Assembly: GCA_937891215.1 (NCBI GenBank) | Contig: CALAEU010000156.1 | Coordinates: 1-29,079 of the forward strand | Length of the DNA: 29,079 nucleotides | DNA from: an uncultured Clostridia bacterium | GTDB lineage: Bacteria; Bacillota_A; Clostridia; Oscillospirales; Acutalibacteraceae | Direction of reading: 5' to 3' | Notes under the pieces: generated by a model | Database searches by the model: none | What the model saw: only the letters and a program-made list of their open reading frames with translations | Told to the model about the DNA's origin: nothing | Translations under genes and position numbers: made by a program | Shown here: in pieces, positions 1 to 6,878 of the stretch | Layout of the letters: every line of letters begins with the position of its first letter | Position numbering within the stretch: the stretch's first letter is position 1

Positions 1-49
1 CCAGATAGGTTCAGAAGTAATTTATCAGATTAATAAAACTAATAAATAA

Positions 50-93
50 AAAAATACGAGTTTGTATCGGTACCGATACAAACTCGTATTTTT
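50..93 (-). terminator. 44-bp perfect palindrome, terminator of the parA-comFB unit
   Basis: A perfect inverted repeat of 22-nt arms centred on GGTACC (69-74). In minus-strand reading it is followed by a T-rich stretch, so it fits a rho-independent terminator. The TAA stop of the upstream minus-strand gene lies inside its first bases. Because it is symmetric and flanked by A/T runs on both sides it could also stop transcripts arriving from the left on the plus strand. Confidence 0.8.
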
Positions 94-550
94 AGTGTTG
101 TGGATTTGTACGAAGACTTATTACCGCCTTTATTAAAGCGTCCGTAATAACTTTTTGGGGGATTTCCTGTTCTGCTTTTCTTAGTTCTTCTTGTGTGCCT
201 GCAACATATTTGGTTTCAGCAACATTAAGGGCGAAAGCAGCAACATAACATTTACATTTGTCACAAGTACATACATTGAATTTTTTCATAGCAGAATCAA
301 GATAACCCAAAACTAAATTTTCCATTATATTTATAACAGATATTTCTGTTCCGGGGTCGCACATATATGTGCTTGAAAAAACTTTTTTTCTTAAATTCTG
401 AAAAGCATCGTGGTCGCTTTTTTGTTCAGGAGTAGCAGATTCACCAGGGTGATTTGCGTTATAAACTGTAGAAAAAGGGTTGTCCGCAATAGCAGGCATA
501 ATTTTCTGGAACATCAAATCTTTATCAAGTTCCCTTTTGGTTTTTGCCAT
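92..550 (-). CDS. ComFB-domain protein coupled to ParA
   Basis: Protein of 152 residues. The C-terminal half (about 68-152) fits the ComFB (late competence development protein) family: an N-I-M-E-x-L-V helix, the cysteine cluster CTCDKCKC (C94, C96, C99, C101), the A-L-N-x-x-x-x-K-Y-V segment and the closing N-P-x-H. The first ~65 residues are a charged extension not found in the short ComFB of Bacillus subtilis, which is about 100 residues. Its ATG overlaps the TAA stop of parA by one base (TAATG), so it is very probably translated by reinitiation after parA and works with it. From memory, ComFB proteins of cyanobacteria have been reported to bind cyclic dinucleotides; whether this one does is inference. 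No membrane segment or signal peptide is visible. The exact role is unknown. Confidence 0.75.
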   Translation of the reverse strand: MAKTKRELDKDLMFQKIMPAIADNPFSTVYNANHPGESATPEQKSDHDAFQNLRKKVFSSTYMCDPGTEISVINIMENLVLGYLDSAMKKFNVCTCDKCKCYVAAFALNVAETKYVAGTQEELRKAEQEIPQKVITDALIKAVISLRTNPQH

Positions 551-1317
551 TAAAGAATCCCCCTTTCAAAAAGTTCATCTACTAAAGCAATATAATCTTT
601 TACAACTGCGTTTCTCGGAGCGTATTCAATAATATCTTCCTGTAAAGCAGTCATAGCATTACTTATAACTGTACTGTGGCGGATATTTGTATCAAGCAAA
701 GTCATATTAAGAGCTTTGCAAAGTTCGGCTGCGGTTTCTTTTGTAACTCTGCTGAGTTCTTCTCTCGGGTAATATCTGCAAAGGAACATACCGCCTAAAA
801 CTAACTCAGGGTTAATTGCTTGCTTAATTCTTGAAATAGTTTCGTGAACCTGAATAACACCCCGAAGACTGTAACCGTCACTAAGACCAGGAACAAGAAC
901 AACGTTAGAAGCTGTAATTATATTTGCAGAAAGAAGACCTAATTCCGGTGGTGAATCTATAACAATATAGTCATATAAATGCTCAACTGTTTTAAGAGCA
1001 TCTTTTAACATTCTTTCTGTACCAGCACCAGAAAATTCTCTTTCAACATTACCTAAAAGACCATCTGTTGGAATTACATCTAAAACAGGTGCGTGTTGAA
1101 TTGCCTCAATAGCTGAAACACGCTTTTTTATAACATCATAAATAGTAGGGTGTTCACGCGTATCAGCACCTACACTGAAAGAAAAATACCCTTGTGGGTC
1201 AAAGTCAACACCAAGAACTTTATAGTTTTTGTGCTTTAAGCAAACAGCAATCGCATTTGCAGATGATGTTTTGCCTACGCCACCTTTTTCGTTTATTAAA
1301 GAAATAATTTTTGCCAA
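550..1317 (-). CDS. ParA/MinD-superfamily ATPase (orphan, no ParB beside it)
   Basis: About 255 residues. The deviant Walker A motif KGGVGKTSS lies within the first 20 residues, the switch I-type region GVDFDPQG follows near residue 40, and the Walker B-like VIDSPPELG lies near residue 120; this is the order of ParA/Soj-type ATPases, which dimerise on ATP and bind DNA or membrane non-specifically. No ParB gene or recognisable parS site is in view. The longest ORF opens with GTG at 1326, but GGGAG (1326-1330) would then abut or overlap that codon. The TTG at 1317 sits 8 bases downstream of GGGAG and gives the usual short N-terminus (M-A-K-I-I-S-L-I-N), so I use it. It is divergent from the flagellar operon and coupled to the ComFB gene. 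ParA relatives such as FlhG position flagella or chemoreceptors in other bacteria, so a motility role is possible but unproven. Chromosome or plasmid partition is the alternative. Confidence 0.85.
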   Translation of the reverse strand: MAKIISLINEKGGVGKTSSANAIAVCLKHKNYKVLGVDFDPQGYFSFSVGADTREHPTIYDVIKKRVSAIEAIQHAPVLDVIPTDGLLGNVEREFSGAGTERMLKDALKTVEHLYDYIVIDSPPELGLLSANIITASNVVLVPGLSDGYSLRGVIQVHETISRIKQAINPELVLGGMFLCRYYPREELSRVTKETAAELCKALNMTLLDTNIRHSTVISNAMTALQEDIIEYAPRNAVVKDYIALVDELFERGIL

Positions 1318-1339
1318 AGAAACCACTCCCTGAATAAGT

Positions 1340-1368
1340 ATTATAACACATCTGAAATTAAATTAAAA
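1340..1368 (-). promoter_or_regulatory. Candidate parA promoter
   Basis: On the minus strand TATAAT (1340-1345) is preceded by an extended TGT element and, at 17 bases, by a weak TTTTAA -35 (1363-1368). Transcription would start about 15 bases before the Shine-Dalgarno site of parA. Confidence 0.6.
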
Positions 1369-1435
1369 GAGTGAATAAAAAAATAGTGAAAAAATGTTGA
1401 TTTTTATAGATTTTAGGGTGGTTTTGGGAAAATTT

Positions 1436-1472
1436 AAAAATTTTGAAAAAAATCAAAAAAATTTTGAAAAAA
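1436..1472. repeat. 21-bp-spaced A/T direct repeat in an A-tract-rich divergent region
   Basis: AAAAATTTTGAAAAAA occurs at 1436-1451 and again at 1457-1472, exactly 21 bases (two helical turns) apart. Around it, A- or T-runs recur roughly every 10-11 bases from about 1390 to 1490, a pattern expected to curve DNA. The rest of the 1327-1578 interval holds the parA promoter and the flgM leader. No clear sigma-A or sigma-28 promoter for flgM is seen. Confidence 0.55.
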
Positions 1473-1487
1473 CACTTTAGTTTTTAA

Positions 1488-1509
1488 AAAATCGTAGAAC
1501 AATTATAAG
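1488..1509 (+). promoter_or_regulatory. Motif shared by the flgM and 13539 upstream regions
   Basis: AAAATCGTAGAACAA followed by TTATAAG, located about 70 bases before the flgM start. A near copy (AAAATCGTGGAATAA, then ATTATTAG) lies about 60 bases before the start of the gene at 13539. The position suits a promoter or activator site; the sigma factor is not identified. Confidence 0.4.
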
Positions 1510-1578
1510 TGAGATATAAAAACATGACCAGAATTGTGTCGTGTTGACAGATAAAACTATTATAAGGAGGCAAATATT

Positions 1579-1899
1579 GTGGATATTAATTCAATCAGAA
1601 ATTATTACACAAGAAACAATGTTAACAGCGTTTACACAAAGGATGTTAATGCTAAAAGTGCAGATTCTGTAAACAAAACCTCATCATCTAATGTAGATGT
1701 TGTTGATTTTGGTACAAAAGGAACTGAAAAATCAACTTATGATAAAGCAGTTATGAATTATAAAGTTGCTTATAATAAACCAACTGATGCTGCTAAAATT
1801 AAAGAATTAAAAGAAAAATATCAAGGGGATGCTTGTCCGATTTCTTCTTCAGAAATTGCTGGTGCAATTATGAGCAATGTTATCGGCTTTAATCGCTGA
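1579..1899 (+). CDS. flgM: Anti-sigma-28 factor FlgM
   Basis: Protein of 106 residues starting with GTG, placed by AAGGAGG 8 bases upstream (1564-1570). The N-terminal half is low-complexity and probably disordered. The C-terminal ~40 residues (KIKELKEKYQ, then a short spacer, then S-S-E-I-A-G-A-I-M) match the sigma-binding helices of FlgM. FlgM holds the flagellar sigma factor (FliA/SigD) inactive until the hook is complete. It is first in the operon and followed 21 bases later by flgN, as in other Firmicutes. Assignment rests on the C-terminal helix pattern, the length and the gene order. Confidence 0.85.
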   Translation: MDINSIRNYYTRNNVNSVYTKDVNAKSADSVNKTSSSNVDVVDFGTKGTEKSTYDKAVMNYKVAYNKPTDAAKIKELKEKYQGDACPISSSEIAGAIMSNVIGFNR

Positions 1900-1920
1900 T
1901 GCTATTTTTCGGAGGAAATT

Positions 1921-2394
1921 ATGAATCAGAATATCGTTGAATATAAAGCTGTTTTAGAAGAATGTCTTGTTGAGTGTAAAAAAATGCTTGATTTTGAAGC
2001 AAAAAAGAGAAAGGCTCTTTTAGATAGCGATGTTAATAATTTAACTGCAGTGCTTCAGGCTCAACAGGCAACTATGATGAAACTCGAAAATATTGAAAAG
2101 AAAAGAATTGCTGCTCAGGAAAAAGCCGGTTTTGGTGAAATGAAAGCCGATGAGATTATTGAAAAGATTGAAGATAAAGAGCATAAAAACAGCTTTACTT
2201 CTACAGTAAATGAATTAAGAACGATTGTTGAAGAAATTCAGAGTCTCAACAAGATTTCGATAGATATTGCAAAATCTAATCTTAAAATTGCAAATACAAT
2301 TTTGCAGCAACAACAAACGGAAAATTCTGGAGTTTACACCGCGTCGGGTGCGAATGCGAACTGGTCAAGTTCATCATTCGAAGAAAAAATATAA
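1921..2394 (+). CDS. flgN: Flagellar export chaperone FlgN
   Basis: Protein of 157 residues, almost entirely helical and coiled-coil in character. It has the FlgN pattern: an N-terminal helix rich in E/K (EECLVECKKMLDFEAKKRKA), a central D-x-x-N-L-T-A segment and a long C-terminal helix ending in N-x-x-I-A-N-T-I-L. FlgN chaperones the hook-filament junction proteins FlgK and FlgL to the type III export gate, and its gene stands directly before flgK. GGAGG lies 6 bases before the ATG. The last ~25 residues are Ser/Asn-rich and probably disordered. Confidence 0.85.
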   Translation: MNQNIVEYKAVLEECLVECKKMLDFEAKKRKALLDSDVNNLTAVLQAQQATMMKLENIEKKRIAAQEKAGFGEMKADEIIEKIEDKEHKNSFTSTVNELRTIVEEIQSLNKISIDIAKSNLKIANTILQQQQTENSGVYTASGANANWSSSSFEEKI

Positions 2395-2406
2395 GGAGTG
2401 TTATAA

Positions 2407-3945
2407 TTGAGACCTACCTTTATGGGCATTGAAACTGCCAAAAGTTCAGTTTTTACAAATCAAAAATCATTGGATATAGTTGGTAACAACCTTGCCAATG
2501 TTGATACAGATGGTTATACAAGACAAAGAGTTGACAGAGCGGTTGTTGCAGTCAATACATCTACACAACGTGTTGCGTACGATGGAATTGGTCTTGCGGG
2601 TCAGGGTGTTAAGGCGACAAGCATCAGTCAGATGAGAGATGCTTTCCTTGATAAAAGATTCAGAGAAGAAAACGCACAGGCAACTTTCCACGATCAGTCA
2701 GCAACAATTCTTAAAGATATTCAGAGTGCTTTAGGCGATGGTGCTGATATTACAGACCAGTCAGGTCTTATGGGTGCTATTGAGCAGATTTACACAAATC
2801 TTCAGAACTTTATCAGTTCACCAGTTTCTGACTCAGAAGCAAACCTTGTAATGTCTGCATTCAAGAATCTTACACAAGTTCTTTCACAGATGAATGCAAG
2901 ACTTGACAATGTGCTTAAACAACAATATACAGATATGTCTGTTACTATTGATAAAACAAACAGCATATTGGAACAGATTGCACATATAAATAAAACACTT
3001 CGTGATAATATCGCAACAGATAATGATTATCAGGCAAATGAACTTTTAGACCAGAGAAATTTACTTCTCGATGAACTTTCAGGTTATTGCGATATTCATG
3101 TTACGGAAAATCTTGATGGTACAATAGATGTTGATATAGGTGACCACAATGCAATTGATGGTGTTAAGTACAATGTTCTTAACCTTTATCAGAATCAGGA
3201 TGGTACAGTTGCTGTTACATGGAGTGATACAGGTAAGAATGTAGGTCTTACAGGCGGTACAATTCACGCTTATGTTGAATTCCTTAATGGTCGTGGACCT
3301 TGTATGCAAAGTGGTAACGAAACTTCTGCAAATGGTCTTATGTACTATCGCGACAGAATTGATTCAATTGCAAGTGCATTTGCAAAAATAGCAAACAACT
3401 CAGTTCCTGAATACGATGAAGCAACAGGTCAGCCAAAAGTTGATGCAGAAGGCAGAACGGTTTATAAAGTTTTACTTGCTGCAAAAACTGAAAGCGGTAA
3501 AACAAATTCAAAAGCACCTGTTACTGCAGCGAATATTTCTCTCAGTGATGAGTGGGTAAATAACGCGGCAGGTTACTTCATTTATAACAGAGCCGAAACA
3601 ATTGAAGATTATGCTTCAAATTTAGCTTCTGCACTTATTGAAGATAAATTTACATTTGAAGCTTATGGCGAAACATTTACTGGTACATTTGCAGAATACG
3701 AAATTGACTTCTTAGGTAAACTTGGTACAGAAATCAGTTTCCAAGAAGGCAGACATGATGCTACGGAACTTGTTGCAAATGATTTCCAGGGACAGAGAGA
3801 TTCAATCTCAGCAGTTTCATCTGACGAAGAAGCGGCAGATATGATTGTTTATCAGAAAGCCTATGAAGCAGCTTCCCGTTTAATGACGGCTATGGATGAT
3901 TTGTTAGATACAATTATAAATAGAATGGGTCGAGTAGGACTTTAA
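2407..3945 (+). CDS. flgK: Flagellar hook-associated protein 1 (FlgK)
   Basis: Protein of 512 residues exported through the flagellar type III system; it forms the first ring of the hook-filament junction. The N-terminal rod/hook signature is clear (residues 5-45: G-I-E-T-A-K, then SLDIVGNNLANVDTDGYTRQ). The C-terminal D0 helix is also typical (SSDEEAADMIVYQKAYEAAS followed by M-D-D-L-L-D-T-I-I-N). The start is TTG at 2407, with AAGGAG at 2393-2398 overlapping the flgN stop region; no better ATG exists before the conserved N-terminus. Length is normal for FlgK. Confidence 0.95.
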   Translation: MRPTFMGIETAKSSVFTNQKSLDIVGNNLANVDTDGYTRQRVDRAVVAVNTSTQRVAYDGIGLAGQGVKATSISQMRDAFLDKRFREENAQATFHDQSATILKDIQSALGDGADITDQSGLMGAIEQIYTNLQNFISSPVSDSEANLVMSAFKNLTQVLSQMNARLDNVLKQQYTDMSVTIDKTNSILEQIAHINKTLRDNIATDNDYQANELLDQRNLLLDELSGYCDIHVTENLDGTIDVDIGDHNAIDGVKYNVLNLYQNQDGTVAVTWSDTGKNVGLTGGTIHAYVEFLNGRGPCMQSGNETSANGLMYYRDRIDSIASAFAKIANNSVPEYDEATGQPKVDAEGRTVYKVLLAAKTESGKTNSKAPVTAANISLSDEWVNNAAGYFIYNRAETIEDYASNLASALIEDKFTFEAYGETFTGTFAEYEIDFLGKLGTEISFQEGRHDATELVANDFQGQRDSISAVSSDEEAADMIVYQKAYEAASRLMTAMDDLLDTIINRMGRVGL

Positions 3946-3962
3946 GAAAGGATGACTAGGCA

Positions 3963-4991
3963 ATGAGAGTTGCAGATAAAACGACGCAAAGAAATTATTT
4001 AAAATATCTCAACAAAGCAAGAAACGACTACGCTGAAACTAATATGAAAATTGCTTCAGGTAACCGTTTTATCAAGTTGTCAGATGATGTTTCTGCGGGT
4101 ACAAGAATGCTTAACTCAAGAGTTGAACTTTTCAAATCTGAAAAACAACTTTCTAACGTCCAGGCTATCAATAGTGAGTTTAAAGCAGTTGAAGACTCAA
4201 TGATGTCGATGAACGATGTTCTTAATGAGATTATTGGTACAAAGCTTGTTAAAGCGGTTACAGAAACTACTGGTGAATCTGGTAGAGTAACAATTGCATC
4301 TGAAATTAAGTCTATGAAAGAAGAGCTTATTCAGTTTGCAAATATGAAATTTGCTACTAAATATCCTTTCGGTGGTTCTACTGCAAAAGTTGCACCATTC
4401 TCATTAAGTGATGATGGTAAACTTCTTTACAATGGTATTGATGTGGATTCTGTTAAACAAAGAGAAGATGGCACAAGATACTATGTAGATGAAAACGGTA
4501 CTGAACAAGAAATCGCGAAAGATAATCCGTTGTTTATAGATATCGGTTTAGGTGTTCGTGTAGATGGTACTAAATTCAATGCTGTTTCAGGTTTTGAAGC
4601 ATCTTTTTCAGGCCTTCAGATTTTGGGTTTTGATGTTAATCAGGAAAATGGTCATTCAAACAACATTATAAATCTTATAACTGATATAGAAGATGCGTTG
4701 ATAAATTATGACCCTGAAAAGTTCCGCAGTCTTCAGGCTCAACTTACAGCACGAGTTGATATTTTCAGAACCAACATCACAGATATGGGTGCTAAGACCA
4801 GTTTCCTTGATACAATGGAAACAAGACTTCAGAATCAGGTTGATAATTACAAATTCAGAATTGATGAACTTGTTGGTATCAATGATGCGGAAGAAGCAAC
4901 AAATCAGTCAATGAATGACTACATTTTGAAAGCAGTTATTCAGATGGGCTCACAAATACTCCCTGTTTCATTATGGGATTATTTAAGATAA
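3963..4991 (+). CDS. flgL: Flagellar hook-associated protein 3 (FlgL)
   Basis: Protein of 342 residues, a flagellin-like junction protein that sits between FlgK and the filament. The N-terminus (MRVADKTTQRNYLKYLNKAR...KIASGNRFIKLSDD, shown in part) has the flagellin/FlgL D0-D1 pattern with a conserved S-G-x-R/F and D-D. The C-terminal helix (L-x-x-R-L-Q-N-Q-V-D, then A-T-N-Q-S-M-N-D-Y-I-L-K-A) is also typical. It starts 17 bases after flgK with AAAGG upstream of the ATG. The final residues (L-P-V-S-L-W-D-Y-L-R) are characteristic of FlgL. Its partner chaperone is FlgN. Confidence 0.93.
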   Translation: MRVADKTTQRNYLKYLNKARNDYAETNMKIASGNRFIKLSDDVSAGTRMLNSRVELFKSEKQLSNVQAINSEFKAVEDSMMSMNDVLNEIIGTKLVKAVTETTGESGRVTIASEIKSMKEELIQFANMKFATKYPFGGSTAKVAPFSLSDDGKLLYNGIDVDSVKQREDGTRYYVDENGTEQEIAKDNPLFIDIGLGVRVDGTKFNAVSGFEASFSGLQILGFDVNQENGHSNNIINLITDIEDALINYDPEKFRSLQAQLTARVDIFRTNITDMGAKTSFLDTMETRLQNQVDNYKFRIDELVGINDAEEATNQSMNDYILKAVIQMGSQILPVSLWDYLR

Positions 4992-5011
4992 AGGAAGATT
5001 ACAAACAAACG

Positions 5012-5044
5012 AATTAAATGGATTTAATTTTAGAGAAGAAGGGA
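5012..5044 (+). promoter_or_regulatory. Candidate CsrA-binding leader of yviE: GGA-loop hairpin plus GGA Shine-Dalgarno
   Basis: In the flgL-yviE gap, AATTAAA (5012-5018) pairs with TTTAATT (5023-5029) and leaves the tetraloop TGGA. A second GGA lies in the Shine-Dalgarno AAGGGAT (about 5039-5045), 22 bases downstream of the first. A GGA in a hairpin loop together with a GGA in the ribosome-binding site is the usual layout of CsrA-repressed leaders such as hag of B. subtilis. Here it would act on yviE-fliW-csrA. The structure is seen; CsrA binding is inferred. Confidence 0.45.
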
Positions 5045-5049
5045 TTTAA

Positions 5050-5652
5050 ATGCAAGTTATCGAAATTAAGACTACTCCTGGTAAGTATGAGTTAGAAGTA
5101 ACTCCAGCTAAATTGGAATATGATAACGATGCTATTCGCGATATGCACGTGCAGACTACTCCGTCTACACTCAAAATTGATGCGAAAAATATTTCTGTAA
5201 AAATAGATAGTTATGAAAGCCGTAAATCTATCGGTTTAATGACTATGGGTGACAGAATTAGTTACGAAGCAAATCGTGGTAAACAACATATATCAGAAAA
5301 GACAAGAGAATATGTTGATATCGGTAAACAAATTTCAAATATTCACGAAGGTGCAAACATTCCGAGCATTATTGCTCAGAAGAGAATAAATGAAGGTACA
5401 ACACACCTTGTTACAGCGTTCTTCCCAAGTGTTGGTCCTAATATTTCATGGGAACCGAATGACCTTAATATGGAATACACACCAACAGAACTTGATATTA
5501 ACTGGCAGGAACTTGACCGTTCTATGACTTACATTGCAGGTAGTGTTAAATTCAACGTTGTTCAGAGAGCAAGTGTTGATATTGAATATGTCGGCGGTCC
5601 AAATTATTTTCCGAAAAGTTCAGACCCAAGTTACGAAGCAGATGCTGAATAA
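5050..5652 (+). CDS. yviE: YviE-like flagellar operon protein (DUF6470 type)
   Basis: Protein of 200 residues without signal peptide or membrane segment. It begins with a beta-rich repeat pattern (M-Q-V-I-E-I-K-T-T-P-G-K-Y-E-L, then similar Q-T-T-P-S-T-L-K-I-D), followed by a helical middle (residues ~75-110) and a beta-rich C-terminus. The assignment relies mainly on position: in B. subtilis the gene between flgL and fliW is yviE, of about the same length and composition. Its function is not established. Its start follows a 58-base gap that contains the candidate CsrA hairpin. It is followed 19 bases later by fliW. Confidence 0.7.
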   Translation: MQVIEIKTTPGKYELEVTPAKLEYDNDAIRDMHVQTTPSTLKIDAKNISVKIDSYESRKSIGLMTMGDRISYEANRGKQHISEKTREYVDIGKQISNIHEGANIPSIIAQKRINEGTTHLVTAFFPSVGPNISWEPNDLNMEYTPTELDINWQELDRSMTYIAGSVKFNVVQRASVDIEYVGGPNYFPKSSDPSYEADAE

Positions 5653-5671
5653 AGCATAAGGAGTTCTAAAT

Positions 5672-6094
5672 ATGATTTATAAAACAAGAGACTTTGGTGA
5701 AAGAGAAATTCCAGATTCAAAGGTGATAATTTTCAAGCAACCAATTTTTGGTTTTGACGATTACAAAAGATATACATTAATTTTTGATGAAGAGATTGGT
5801 GAACAGATTGTGTGGTTACAATCTCTTGAAGAACCAGGTCTTTGTTTCTTATTATTTAACCCCTCACAGTATGAAGATTTTTATAAACCTGAAATAACAG
5901 AAGAAAACGAAAAAATTCTTGGTACAGGTGATTATGTTTGTTGGACAATTCTTTCTTTAAAGGAAGATTTTGAAACTTCAACTGTAAATCTTAAAAGTCC
6001 TGTTATTATAAACAGCACAACTGGTGTTGCAGCACAGATTTTATTAGAACAGGATTACCCCGTAAGACATCCTATTATGGAGGGGGCAAAATAA
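5672..6094 (+). CDS. fliW: Flagellar assembly factor FliW
   Basis: Protein of 140 residues. Typical FliW features are the opening T-R-D-F-G-E-R-E-I, the F-x-x-P-I-F-G-F-D-D-Y-x-R-Y segment, W-L-Q-S-L-E-E-P-G-L-C-F at the middle, and the closing N-S-T-T-G-V-A-A-Q-I-L-L-E-Q-D-Y-P-V-R-H. FliW binds CsrA allosterically and is displaced by free flagellin, which links filament subunit level to flagellin translation. It is followed by csrA after one base beyond its stop, the usual fliW-csrA coupling. GGAG lies before its ATG. Confidence 0.95.
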   Translation: MIYKTRDFGEREIPDSKVIIFKQPIFGFDDYKRYTLIFDEEIGEQIVWLQSLEEPGLCFLLFNPSQYEDFYKPEITEENEKILGTGDYVCWTILSLKEDFETSTVNLKSPVIINSTTGVAAQILLEQDYPVRHPIMEGAK

Positions 6095-6095
6095 T

Positions 6096-6344
6096 ATGTT
6101 ATTATTAACAAGAAAAGAAGGCGAATCTTTAATTATTGAAGTTGAAGGCCTTAAAGAACCAATAGAATTAAAAATAGTAGATATAAATAATCAGGTGAGA
6201 GTTGGTGTTACTGCTCCGAAGGAATGTAAAATCTGGCGTGAAGAATTATACCAGACAATTCAGGCAAATAAACAGGCAGCAACAGTAACGGCTACTTTAC
6301 CAAAAACAAATCTTAAATCTATGGTAGCGAAGCTTAATAAATGA
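6096..6344 (+). CDS. csrA: Translational regulator CsrA
   Basis: Protein of 82 residues; the homodimer binds GGA motifs in mRNA leaders. The N-terminus MLLLTRKEGESLIIE and the V-R-V-G-V-T-A-P-K-E...W-R-E-E-L-Y-Q-x-I-Q segment identify it. The RNA-contacting arginine (R44 of E. coli CsrA) corresponds to R48 here. Two departures from the short E. coli form are visible: about 4 extra residues between the first two strands (E-V-E-G-L-K-E-P-I) and a ~20-residue C-terminal tail, part of which is common in Firmicutes and binds FliW. It is tightly coupled to fliW. Confidence 0.95.
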   Translation: MLLLTRKEGESLIIEVEGLKEPIELKIVDINNQVRVGVTAPKECKIWREELYQTIQANKQAATVTATLPKTNLKSMVAKLNK

Positions 6345-6368
6345 AAATAAGAAAGGGGTGTTATCGGT

Positions 6369-6845
6369 ATGTCACAGATTTATGAAGATGTAATCGGTTA
6401 CCTCCGAGAAAAAACAGTGCTTTTAAGCGAAATAGAAAAAATTACTGATTCAATGGCAGTTGTTCCACAGGAGGAGCTTTTAGCTTGTACTGAAAAACGT
6501 GGTGAATTGGTAGATAAAATCAAAACAATTGATGATAAATTGAGAGAGTTTGCAGGAATGGATAATGATGTAAGAAATGTTCTCAATAATGCTTGTGAAA
6601 AAGACGATTTAACACCAGAACTTTCTAAAATATATATCGAAGTTCTTGCAGTAAACGCTGTGTTAAACAGAATAAACAGTAATGATGATGTTATAAAAAA
6701 CAGGATTCAGTACGAAAAAGAAAAGATTTTAAATAAAATACAGACTTTTAATCAGGGTGGCGAGGCTGCTACTCAGAGATATTACAAATCTGTTCACGGT
6801 ACAAGTTTTGCAACGGTAAATGTTTCGAGAGATATAAAAATATAA
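6369..6845 (+). CDS. Coiled-coil protein, probable flagellar chaperone (FliT/FlgN-like)
   Basis: Protein of 158 residues, predicted almost all helical, with no membrane segment. It resembles the small helical export chaperones: an N-terminal helix (Y-E-D-V-I-G-Y-L-R-E-K-T-V-L-L-S-E-I-E-K-I), a central T-E-K-R-G-E-L-V-D-K-I segment like the E-x-R-x-x-L-I-x-x-I of FliT/FlgN proteins, and a long charged C-terminal helix. It stands in the csrA-fliD gap, where B. subtilis has hag, and two genes before fliS. I cannot assign it firmly; a chaperone for FliD or another late export substrate is the most natural guess. The Shine-Dalgarno site is AAAGGGG. Confidence 0.55.
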   Translation: MSQIYEDVIGYLREKTVLLSEIEKITDSMAVVPQEELLACTEKRGELVDKIKTIDDKLREFAGMDNDVRNVLNNACEKDDLTPELSKIYIEVLAVNAVLNRINSNDDVIKNRIQYEKEKILNKIQTFNQGGEAATQRYYKSVHGTSFATVNVSRDIKI

Positions 6846-6878
6846 TCAGATAATTATTAACAAAAAGGAGTTGCTATT

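Noticed and set aside
550..1317. FlhG (flagellar number regulator)
   Set aside because: The sequence looks closer to Soj/ParA than to FlhG and there is no flhF neighbour, so I keep the general ParA name.
1544..1549. TTGACA just upstream of flgM as a -35 box
   Set aside because: At 16-18 bases downstream only the Shine-Dalgarno and start region (GGAGGCAAAT) is found, not a -10 box.
1517..1553. Sigma-28 promoter for flgM (TAAA...CCGATAA type)
   Set aside because: TAAA at 1517-1520 and a CAGATAA at 1547-1553 exist, but they are 26 bases apart instead of about 15, and the sequence at the right distance does not match.
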